Source: Cylicocyclus nassatus (Eukaryota; Nematoda; Chromadorea; Rhabditida; Strongylidae). From it: a stretch of DNA of 64,000 nucleotides. Positions within the stretch are counted from its first letter, which is position 1, and each line of letters begins with the position of its first letter. Position numbers and translations under genes: made by a program. The DNA lies in contig CATQJL010000305.1 in the NCBI GenBank assembly GCA_958299035.1, forward strand, positions 32,377,733 through 32,441,732. Reading direction: 5' to 3'. Positions 21,594-30,900 of the stretch are shown piece by piece. The notes below the pieces were generated by a model that searched no databases, was not told where the DNA came from, and saw only the letters and a list, made by a program, of their open reading frames with translations.

Positions 21594-24500
21594 TTCATTT
21601 ATTTATTTATTTATTTATGTAATACACTCACTGGTGTTCCAAAAACTCAACCAAAAACTAAAACTGCAAAAACACGAAAAAAAAATAAACACAACATGAA
21701 CACGACAGAAGAAAAGTAATGCTCTGGTGCGGTGTCGTAGTCATAACAGTCCCTGCGAGGCGTTCAGGTCGTTCTCCTTCTTCAGAAGGTGAGGGTCATT
21801 TTCCGAGATCCTGTTCCCTACTCCAGACGCAACTAAATGAGGTCACAAGCACCGGGGCTCGGCTGACCGACTTAACCTAGGGCGGACGAATCCGTCAAGG
21901 ACCCCGGGCGAAAGGAGAGGGGGGACCTCAAGGAAGAGGGGCTCACCAACTTTTGATCTCCTCAAACGGCTACTCGACGCGAGGAAAGCACGCTATGATC
22001 GCCCATAATATAAAGGTACAAAAATCAATCAGAGCATTATGTATTTAATTACCATTTGGGTAAAAAAAGGTACTAGTCTGAGTCTCACGAATGCATAAAT
22101 TTTTAGCTAACATCAGCGATATTCAGTGATTGCAAAACGTTAATCGCGGCTAGTCTCTTGCGGAAATCAGCAGAGCTCGTACAAGTAGTTATTTCCTTAG
22201 GCAGGAGACTTAGCCATCTAGCCGTTCGGCACACAAAGGAGTTGAAAGCTTTAGAAAGGACTCTGCTTCCCAATTTGCGGTAACCCAGACAGAGCCCTCC
22301 AATTCGCATCCCACAAGGCCTGAAGACCCAGTATCTACTTGGTTTTAATCGCGTTTCTAGTCTGATGACACGGAAACAAAATATCAGATCATTACATATT
22401 CTTCGGTACAGTAGACTTCGCAATCCCAAAGCAGATAATCTCGATCTGTACGCTGGTAGCGATTGAGGATAATCGCTTTTGGGATAGCATCTATAGAAAA
22501 CGACTTTAGTGAATACTCTTTGTACTCTTTCTAGCTTCTCGATGTCCTTTTTCTTGAATGGGTTCCAAACAGGGGATGCATATTCCAAAAGTGGCAAAAC
22601 ATACGTTTTATATAACCTCACAAAAAGCCCTGCATCATTGTTATGAATACTTCGGAATAAAACAAAGAGTACGGCCAGCGCTTTTTTGGAGACCGAATCA
22701 AAGTGAAGAGAAAAATTCAGTTGGTCATCGACAAAAACCCCTAAGTCTCTAGCAACATTGCATAATTCTAACTCAACATCCTCACATGTATAGGCATGGT
22801 ATGGTGCATTACCAAGGTGCATCACTTTTGATTTCAAAGCATTAACAGGAAGCTTCCAAATTTTAGACCATGCGATCATTTGTTGTATAGATGAGTTAAT
22901 GGCTTCATGTGCTTCAAATTGTTGCTCATCAGTATAGCAAAAATAAATCTTTATGTCATCTGCAAAAATCTGCACCTTGATGTTGGGATGAGTCTGCAGA
23001 TATGATGGTAAATCTGCTGTGTATGTGAGGAAAAGGAGAGGCGAAAGTATGCCGCCCTGGGGTACTCCACTGCTGCATGAAAATCTGCTTGAGAATTCGG
23101 TCCCTACACGAACCGTCATACCTCTGTCATGTAGGTAAGACCCAAACCAAGATAGCAGTCGTCCGCGGATTCCGAAATTTTCAAGTTTGGATAGTAGTTT
23201 AGAGTGATCAACTCTATCAAATGCCTTGGATAAATCAAAGAATATAATATCAACAGATTTGCCAACGTTCAAAGCGCTTAACCAATCAAAAACGGAATCC
23301 GTGAGTAACGCAGTAGTGGACCCCCCAGGGAGGAAGCCCATTTGAGCTGCCGGCAAAATATCGTTGTCTTGCAACCATTCAAAAAGGACGTTTTTTATAA
23401 TCTTCTCGAGTATTTTTCCGGATGTTGCAGTTATGCTGATTGGGCGAAAATTGGAGAGGGCACTACTATGCTCTCGTTTAGGAATAGCTGTTACTAGTGC
23501 CTCCTTCCAAATGGCAGGCACTACACCAAGAGAAAGAGAGGCATTGAAAATAATAGACAGAGGGAAAGCCAAAGCACCAGCGCATCTGCGATACACAATT
23601 TGAGGAATACCGTCATATGCTGCGGTCGTTGTAGCTTTGAGTTTTTTCAAGATGTTGTAGACTTTTGTAGGATCAATGAACAGATCTGGGCAGCAAGACG
23701 ATGTGCGAGTAGATGTAAGGTGGTAATATGTTTCTTCATGAATCGGTTCTTCTTCGGTAAAATAGCAGGCAAAAAATTTTCCTAGCGCTTCTGCTTTCTC
23801 TCTGTCACCTTTGATAACGTTGCCCTGCTCATCTAGCAAATTAGAAATTTTCTGCTGACCTTTCATCTTGAATCTCAGGTATCCATAAAGCTCTTTGAAA
23901 TTGTATCTAGAGAGGCGTCGTTCTCGGTTAGCTAAAAATTTCTTAATATGATGATTGATATCTGCACAAACTTTTCTATACTCATCATCACTCAAGGGGT
24001 CAGATAAGTTCGAAAATAGACGAGATTTCTGGTGAAGAAGATTTTGGATATGTGTAGGATAATTTTCTAGTCCGAAAGGCTTGAAACGAAACGGTACAAA
24101 TCTTGAAAAAGTCGAGTATAGTGTTTTACAAAAGCAGTAGTAGAGATCATCAACAGATGCCAAGTCCTTGAAAAGATCGAACCAATCAATATTTTGCAAT
24201 GATGTACTTATTTCTGAGAAATCTGCTTTACGAAAGTCCGGATATGGGAGGAAAGTATTTTTGAAAGAATTTGAAAAGGCGGCATCAAAAGATATTATGT
24301 TGTGATCTGATGAGCCAAAAGGAGGAAGAGTTTTGATGTTGCTAACTAGACTATAGGATGTAAATATCAGATCAATGGCTGATCTAATGCGGGTTGGGCA
24401 GGTAACTAGCTGTTGGAGATCACAATCATGCAAGAATGCTACAAGTCGATTTTTGTGAAAATCTGAGGACAAGGCATCTATGTTGAAGTCTCCCAATACA

Positions 24501-24790
24501 ATAGTTTCGGCTGGGAGTGAGCAAAGGTCATGTATAGCATTGCCTAGAATGTCATCATCACTGGCATCTGACGAGGGCGGACGATAAATAACAACAAACC
24601 TCAAAGGTGAGAGGGAGCAGGATGACCAAATGTTGAGGCAGAGAACTTCAGAGTTACCGTCATAAGCAAAGCGTACTCGCTCTACAGCGAATTCCTCCTT
24701 AACAAGGCAGCAAACCCCTCCACCTCTACGCCGAAGTCGGTCCGTGCGATGAACAGAATAGGGAAGGTTGGAAAGAATTTATGTATACCT
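21594..24790 (-). mobile_element. CR1-like non-LTR retrotransposon, 5'-truncated
   Basis: A minus-strand LINE: endonuclease plus reverse transcriptase ORF (22,103-24,604 and open upstream to about 24,760), then a 3' region ending at a TTTA run on plus (21,598-21,618; AAAT repeats on minus), a plausible LINE tail. The 5' end is truncated or degenerate near 24,790 (in-frame stop around 24,780). No target duplication was identified. Confidence 0.8.
22103..24604 (-). CDS. LINE ORF2: AP endonuclease and reverse transcriptase (CR1/Jockey type)
   Basis: An 833-codon open frame that continues upstream without a stop to about 24,760 (…RTDRLRRRGGGVCCLVKEEF). Endonuclease motifs: YRPPSSD near the start, GDFNID at about residue 38 and SDHNI at about residue 98. 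RT motifs: FRPISI, GFLPGGST, FFDLSKAFDRVDHSKLL, SGVPQGGILSPLLF and FADD at residues 547-550 (22,955-22,966). The C-terminal KLERVQRVFTK segment is typical of CR1-like LINEs. The frame is intact across RT, so this copy is fairly young, but the 5' part (initiation codon, ORF1) is missing. It copies its RNA by target-primed reverse transcription; this copy is probably dead because of the 5' truncation. Confidence 0.92.
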   Translation of the reverse strand: MRFVVIYRPPSSDASDDDILGNAIHDLCSLPAETIVLGDFNIDALSSDFHKNRLVAFLHDCDLQQLVTCPTRIRSAIDLIFTSYSLVSNIKTLPPFGSSDHNIISFDAAFSNSFKNTFLPYPDFRKADFSEISTSLQNIDWFDLFKDLASVDDLYYCFCKTLYSTFSRFVPFRFKPFGLENYPTHIQNLLHQKSRLFSNLSDPLSDDEYRKVCADINHHIKKFLANRERRLSRYNFKELYGYLRFKMKGQQKISNLLDEQGNVIKGDREKAEALGKFFACYFTEEEPIHEETYYHLTSTRTSSCCPDLFIDPTKVYNILKKLKATTTAAYDGIPQIVYRRCAGALAFPLSIIFNASLSLGVVPAIWKEALVTAIPKREHSSALSNFRPISITATSGKILEKIIKNVLFEWLQDNDILPAAQMGFLPGGSTTALLTDSVFDWLSALNVGKSVDIIFFDLSKAFDRVDHSKLLSKLENFGIRGRLLSWFGSYLHDRGMTVRVGTEFSSRFSCSSGVPQGGILSPLLFLTYTADLPSYLQTHPNIKVQIFADDIKIYFCYTDEQQFEAHEAINSSIQQMIAWSKIWKLPVNALKSKVMHLGNAPYHAYTCEDVELELCNVARDLGVFVDDQLNFSLHFDSVSKKALAVLFVLFRSIHNNDAGLFVRLYKTYVLPLLEYASPVWNPFKKKDIEKLERVQRVFTKVVFYRCYPKSDYPQSLPAYRSRLSALGLRSLLYRRICNDLIFCFRVIRLETRLKPSRYWVFRPCGMRIGGLCLGYRKLGSRVLSKAFNSFVCRTARWLSLLPKEITTCTSSADFRKRLAAINVLQSLNIADVS

Positions 24791-24886
24791 ATCGTATTAC
24801 TGTCATGTCCAGCTATGCTTTGCGTGCTCAGATCACAGTTATGAAAGTTATATGGGAAGTGCGCTATGTTTTTCACACTTGGAATC

Positions 24887-26264
24887 AGGGTCAAGCGTGC
24901 TGATGCGATCCGGGACCCTCATTTACGACCCCCCCCCCCCTTGAGGGTACCCATCCGTACGACTCAACCCCACCCCTTCCCCCTCCCCACTCTCACCCAT
25001 TTATCCCCCTTACCTCCCCTGCCCACATTCCTCGCGGTAACCTGCATAAATGAATGTCAAACTCAAAAAACACCTGCGTGAGAACTTCAGTGAGGTTTCG
25101 GAAGCAGAATTTTAGGCCAATGGGTGCGTCCATCATCTGTAGCACACATACACACTTTTAATAATGTTTGAGATTCTGCAAATTTTTTTGAATTTTCAGG
25201 CATACTTCAGGCCAGCAAATTCGATTCCCGTAGGCGACACAAATTTTTTGCACGGAGAAGAAAAGGAATTCTTAAACTACAAAAGATGTTTTCGACTAAG
25301 AAGCTTACATTTTACCTCTTTCACAGTTTTTCCCGCGAAAAAAAAAACCGCTTGAGCGCCATCCAGAACGACGTCAAAAACGTGCATGAGCACGGTAGTT
25401 TGAAAATTCGTAACTAAGGCCAGGAAAAGACTGAGAGGCTGTAAAGCACAGGTTCTGTACTATAGTGCCCAGACTATCCAAAGAAAAAGTTTCAGCTCTT
25501 GAAGAGCCGTAAGCTCGAAAAAATTTAGATGCGACTCTCGCAAATTTAGATGCGATCCTAAAAAGCAAAAACTGGGATTTTTGAGCTTAAAATTTTGTAA
25601 CTTACCAGAGAAGTTATAAAACAGCCTGCAATTTTTATGAGGGAAAGTAGGAGGATGGCCTCATATTACAGCAAGATTGCAGCCAACAAGCTTCAATAGC
25701 TCCGAAGAAATTTAGATGCGACCCAGATACGACCCCCCTTTCCTGACTTTTTGCTATCATACATAAAATCATAAGAAAATCCACAGTTGACAAAATAACA
25801 CCAAATTTTGCACTGATATAGCGGAGCTTTTCAAAAGTACAAATAAATCATATGAGCCCGTGAAAAGCATTACAAAAAGATTTAGAATTTTATGATGGTC
25901 ACAGCTGGTAAAGACATTCGCTTTTGTCGAGTGTGTGAGACTTCAGGAAGGCTTCGGAAACAAGATTTCCAGGGCAATCGGTACATTTAGCATTTTTATC
26001 AAAAATACATCCTTCAAAAGTGTTTTGAGCTCTTGTAAATGGGTTTTTTTTAGAATTTCCCCAGATTTTTTATCTTTTTTATTCTAATTTCCACTTTTTT
26101 ACAGATTTATTGTAAAGAACATAACTAATTGCCTGTTTTTGATTCCCTTTGAAGCCTAGGCTATTTTAACCTAACTGTCTCCTCTTACGACCCCCCCCCC
26201 CCCACACCTTAGATACCCTCTTACGACCCCCCGTTGCGAGAGTCGCATCACAAGCTTGACCATG
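24887..26264. mobile_element. 1.38-kb MULE-like element with perfect 9-bp TSD
   Basis: Flanked by the exact direct repeat CTTGGAATC (24,878-24,886 and 26,265-26,273). The inverted termini share GGTCAAGC(G/T)TG and TGATGCGA. C-rich tracts (24,932-24,941, 26,190-26,205 and 26,226-26,232) lie next to both ends in the repeated phrase TTACGACCCCCC. There is no transposase ORF. The interior is AT-rich and contains repeated phrases (ATTTAGATGCGA three times near 25,524-25,720). Confidence 0.75.
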
Positions 26265-26378
26265 CTTGGAATCCTTCACAAACCAACTGTGAAGCGATTT
26301 TATCAGAGGGATGACTGAAAAGATCGTATAACTATGTGAGTTTGCTAGAACCAATCATGCTGCATATTCATTTTGCAG

Positions 26379-26452
26379 ATATCCTCAATGACGTTGTTGC
26401 AAGGCAAACAATGGCAAAGTTGGTCAAGTTAGATGGTCTTACTGAGGAGTAG
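26379..26452 (+). CDS. Candidate terminal exon of an unknown gene
   Basis: After the acceptor CATTTTGCAG, the phase-1 frame reads ILNDVVARQTMAKLVKLDG, then LTEE and TAG (26,450-26,452). The composition is coding-like. The same frame stays open past the TAG for about 40 codons (LLTSLQAIRKACTALKSS), so the stop may be a disabling mutation or a natural end with a coding-like trailer. The phase fits the exon candidate at 3,577-3,630. The protein is not recognised. Confidence 0.35.
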
Positions 26453-26741
26453 CTCCTCACCAGCTTACAAGCCATTAGAAAGGCTTGCACTGCTCTCAAA
26501 AGTTCGATAACATCTGTTAGTGAGTTGGGGAAGTTCTCGGTGTGTTGTAGTCATACCGTCACACTTTTTTAAAACTGGAACAAATTGGAACAACTGCAAC
26601 ATTTCGCAAAAAGATACTTTTGGCTGGTCGCAGTTACCCGATTGTTCTGCATAACAAGCATTCATCATATAAGGCACTGTTTTCCTTATACGTTGCTTTT
26701 TCTTACATTTTCTTCTCTACCGTCGATGTATTTGGATAAAG

Positions 26742-26929
26742 ATGAGACTATCAGAGATGGTTTTGGCTCCTACCCACTCTCGCACGTTCTATGTGGAAAG
26801 CAGCTAATGATGCACGAGAATGAGGCTGAATTGGAATTTGGTTCGAATAATCATAAACCTCGTGGGCTTGTTCATACTAGAAGTATCAGCTCTCAACTAC
26901 CGCCAAATTTGAGACAGCTTTGTCCTTAG
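26742..26929 (+). CDS. Candidate exon or exon remnant, unknown
   Basis: Open frame DETIRDGFGSYPLSHVLCG ... SSQLPPNLRQLCP followed by TAG, preceded by TATTTGGATAAAG as a possible acceptor. It lies between the candidate exon at 26,379 and the Helitron at 26,946. No family was recognised. It could be the 3' end of the same unidentified gene or chance. Confidence 0.25.
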
Positions 26930-26945
26930 CAGCAGTTTATGCTCA

Positions 26946-27434
26946 TCTTATATATAAAGCTGAATGTCTGTCTGTCTGTCTGTATGTCTGTACGTATGTG
27001 CGGAATAGAAATTTTTATTTCTGAACCGATTTGGACCAAACTTGGCACACATATACTTCGGGGCAGGGAGCGTGTCATAGGCTACTTTTCGTTATCGATC
27101 GATATCGATTTTATCGATTTTTTGCAAAATTCGAGCTAGAGGGCTGGGATTTGGCAGAGGGGGGTAATCGAGCATGCTGATCACCCCGAAGGGGGTGATC
27201 AGCATGCTCGATTACCCCCCTGTGCAAAATCCTAGCCCCCTAGCTCAAATTTTGCAAAAAATCGGTAAAATCGACATCGATCGATAACGAAAAGTGGACT
27301 GTGACAGGCTCCCTGCCCCGAAGAGTATGTGTGCAAAGTTCGGTCCCAATCGGTTCAGAAATAAACATTTCTATCCGGAACATACGTACACGGGTCTAGC
27401 TGGCAGGCCCGGCGGAGCCGGGCAAGCCAGCTAG
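26946..27434 (+). mobile_element. Helitron-like non-autonomous element, copy 1 (489 bp)
   Basis: Starts with TC in TCTTATATATAAAGCTGAATG after a host A and ends in CTAG before a host T. A GC-rich hairpin, CCCGGC-GGA-GCCGGG (27,408-27,422), lies 8 nt upstream of the CTAG. This is the Helitron rule: 5' TC, 3' CTRR, subterminal hairpin, insertion between A and T, no duplication. After the 5' end comes a run of TGTCTG repeats. The body is a palindrome centred at about 27,187 (GCATGCTGATCACCCC and inverse). Confidence 0.8.
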
Positions 27435-27972
27435 TGCCCTCTAAGATGGAAAAATTTTTTGAATTTTTGGGGATGTGGATAAGCTGCTTTTTCTCGCTTG
27501 TCTGTTTGTTGAACTTCCATTCGTACACAACTTGGATGCTTTTGAAGGATTGAGATGAAAACCTGCTCCAATCGTAATTCGCGCTCTATCGCGAAATCAG
27601 CCGTTGGGTTGCTGTATTATATCTTCCATCTCGTGTCTAAGGTAGGCGCAGGACTAAGCTACAATTTTGTTCAGCTGCGGAAGGCGCGCAGAATTAACAT
27701 TAATTTTGCGCGGTCCTGTAGCTGAAGAGGCAATCGTGCGCAAAATTAACGCGAGAGGGGTACGCACTTTCTGTGAGCGCAGTCACCACATTGCAATTGA
27801 CGGAGATTCCGGGATTGTCATTGGAAAGCCGCTATCGTTTCACATTTTTCAATTCCTTACATCGATATCGTTCCACTCTGATTAGTCAAACGACAGCACT
27901 TTGAAAATGAGCAGGAAGTGAGTTTTACATTGTCGTGTTCTGCTCCGGTTAGTATTTTAACTTTATCATAGG
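27435..27972 (+). promoter_or_regulatory. Region upstream of the p47 gene
   Basis: A 538-bp stretch between the Helitron and the p47 ATG. It includes a small palindromic patch (AATTAACATTAATT, with CAGCTGCGGAAGGCGCGC nearby). The last bases, TTTAACTTTATCATAG, form a splice-acceptor-like sequence one nucleotide before the ATG, consistent with trans-splicing. No specific promoter element can be named. Confidence 0.35.
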
Positions 27973-30900
27973 ATGGCTACACTTAGCGACTTGAAAAAAG
28001 GGGAACATGATAGCGGGGAAGAATCAGACGGTGGTGGAGAACGACAGGGTTTCTACGTCGGTGGTTCGGAGCACAGGTTAGTACATTATTCCCATAACTT
28101 CGTTGATCATCCATGATTTTGTTGCGCGGGATGTCTCAAAGGCGCTCACATATCCAGTGATAACTAATCATCGGTATCCCTATCATTTTCTCGCACATAA
28201 CGTACCATAAGAGCTAGCATTACCTCACTTTCACAGTATAGAATGGAACAGCTGCCTCATCGCTGACCGAGTCTTTCGGCAATAAAGCGCAGAGAGCCGG
28301 GCATGCTGTGGTCAGCTGAAGTTGGTCTTTTGGAAAACTTCAGAGGTGCAGTTGTACTAGACTGCTTGATATGAAGCGCTCATAGTTCATTTTCAGAAAA
28401 AGCATGTCCAGCAACCCATCACAAATCTAAACTTAGTTTTTTCTCAAAGTTTCTAATTGCCCTAGCAATATGACGTCAGGGTGCAGAATTTTCCATCGTA
28501 GTACTCGTAGAGGGGCGACCTTGCTGATATTTGTGAAACAATGATGAAGCGAGTTTCACATTCCTCTAGTCCAGGAAAGAGAAGCAGGAAGGTCATGAAC
28601 GGACATGAGAAGCAGGAAGGTCATGAACGGACATGCGATGGTATCTTCTTGTAGAGGCCTCTTTTGTGAGATGTTTCACATAATATCACCCATTAGTGCA
28701 AGTATAGTTTCGTCCTGCATCTAGTCTTCACTTCTCTTTCGCAGCCCGCATTTTGGATTCCGCCGGGTGCTGAGTTGCCTTCACTACGATTCTCCATGCT
28801 TTTTTACCGCTTTCTTGCTCGAATTCGGACCAGACAATAAATCATGACTGTAAATATGAAAGCAAAGAATTGCCAAATATGAAAGCAAAAATTTACACGA
28901 CAATATTAGATTTCATAGCACAATATTATCTTCATTTTGCGCTCAGGTTTTCATGGTATCGTTCAGCACAACGATAGCTATCAAATGTTCAGATACATGT
29001 TGGTCATGAGTGAAACGTCTTGCAGTCTTTCCATGTGTTTAGATGGCTTCCTTTTTCGAGGTGGCGCGGTGTATGGGCGCTCATAAAATTGTGATGACGA
29101 ATTCGTTCTTTACCATACAAACAGCAAAAAAGGCGTAAAACGCTCGAACAGAACTCATCACTTCAGTGCTAGCTTATTCACTCCAGTACTTACATTATCT
29201 ATCTGCCTTTCTCTCCTGAAGCTATTATATACATGACGAAAAGCCATTCGACTATAGTCGGAAGCAAGAGAAGGCGGTTGCCAAAACTGCGTACGCCACG
29301 CGCGCGGCCAACTCCCCATGGTCGCAATTTTTGAAGGCCCTATATGCATGCGTTCAGAAAGCACACCTATGCGATTCAAGAAGTCGCTTCTGAGAAACTC
29401 AGCAATTAAGATCCTTCAAGTGCCTAATGGGGACAGGTGCCCACTCAGACAGTCGATCGGACCCCTCCGGCGGACAGTCGAAATCTGCCAGAGCCGCGGC
29501 GGACCCAGTTGACCAATGAGAGCCTTGCGAGGGGGCGGTCCCTTCTTGTGACGTCACAAAGAAAGCAGATCGGACCCCTCCGGCGGGCTTGCAAATCTCT
29601 CCACTGCAAGTACGCCAGATTTGCTGGGGTCGCGGCGCAGAGATTTGCCCGCCGCGAGTCCGCCAGATTTGGACGAGCCGCGGAGCAGAAAATCGGAGGG
29701 GTCCGGGACAGAAAGTCGGAGGGGTCCGATCGACTGTCTGAGCAAACACTATTGCAATAAACTGTCCCAGCAAGACTTAAGTTTAGTCTTGCAGGTGGTG
29801 AAACAGTTATTATCTCTCCTGACTCAATTGTTGCACAGTACATTTGGCTGTGTTGTGATTTTTAGCCCGCGTTCTGTTCGGAGAGTCGAGCTTTATTCCG
29901 AGGTTTCCATTAGAATTTGTGCCACACTGGCGCTAACATATTGCGAATTTTGTAGGATTATTTCGAAAAAGCTTGCTCACAGGCACGCTCAAACCTTCAA
30001 CAATTAATAACGATGAAGATTTGATGAAACTTTGCTCTTCAGCGGTCAGCAAGTTCTGGGACCTGATCGCCCTCATCGTGACAATGCAAACGTGGTAGAG
30101 CGCGTCTTCGATGCTGCTCGTCAGCATGGAGCCGAAACGTTGAGTGGAAGTGGCGCATCGCCGCAAGTGAGTTGCACAATCGTTTAAATCTAGTCTCAGT
30201 GCCGTAGGGACATGCCATTACAGTGTAAGTACAAAATAGTGGTTCGATATTCGGAAATCTTACTGGACGTCGTTGCAGCGGCATAGTTTGCTAAATCTGA
30301 CCGTTACTGAAGTGTTTTAGACTCATTCACGTACTCGTCGCACTGGTGTGCGCCTAGGTGACTCTGTCACTCCAGCCGTGGACGGATCGAGTAGTGGAGA
30401 AAGCGACGCAAATGATGATGAAGAGGTTGTTGTGGCTTGGGATGCGCAGATTTTACGCATGTAATGATTTAGGTTGTTGTTGAATTGTTTATGTGGGAGA
30501 ACGGGTTTTCTATCGACGACGGACCACTGCGTACATTTGATGAGCCTGAGAGTCGACAGTTCCTCGAAAGCATCATGCAGGGGTTTGTTTATCTTATTTA
30601 GTAGTACGTGAGATTCCTCTATGTACACATGAACGGCACCCCGTTACTTTCTTTCGCTTGCGCTCTAAGAATCTCTAGACCTAGGCTATGCGACGGACTT
30701 GTTGGTGTTTTCATCGAAAGTTGACAGCATAGCTTCAAGGAAGCGACCCACTTCGAAGATTTTTTTCGCGGTTACCTGTTTTGCCCGCTAGTGATGATTG
30801 AAACTGCTTGATAGTTGAAAAGGTTCGACGAATGAATGGAGAGAATATCACACAATATTTCAGGCGTGTGCCTCCAGAACTGCTAGCAGCACATCCTCGC

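Noticed and set aside
25210..25235. ATTCGATTCCCGTAGGCG resembling a tRNA T-arm
   Set aside because: No matching D-arm, anticodon stem or acceptor stem could be folded around it.
29399..29843. Several overlapping ORFs of 60-130 codons
   Set aside because: They arise from the GC-rich palindromic MITE at 29,454-29,742 in p47 intron 1; inverted copies open frames on both strands.
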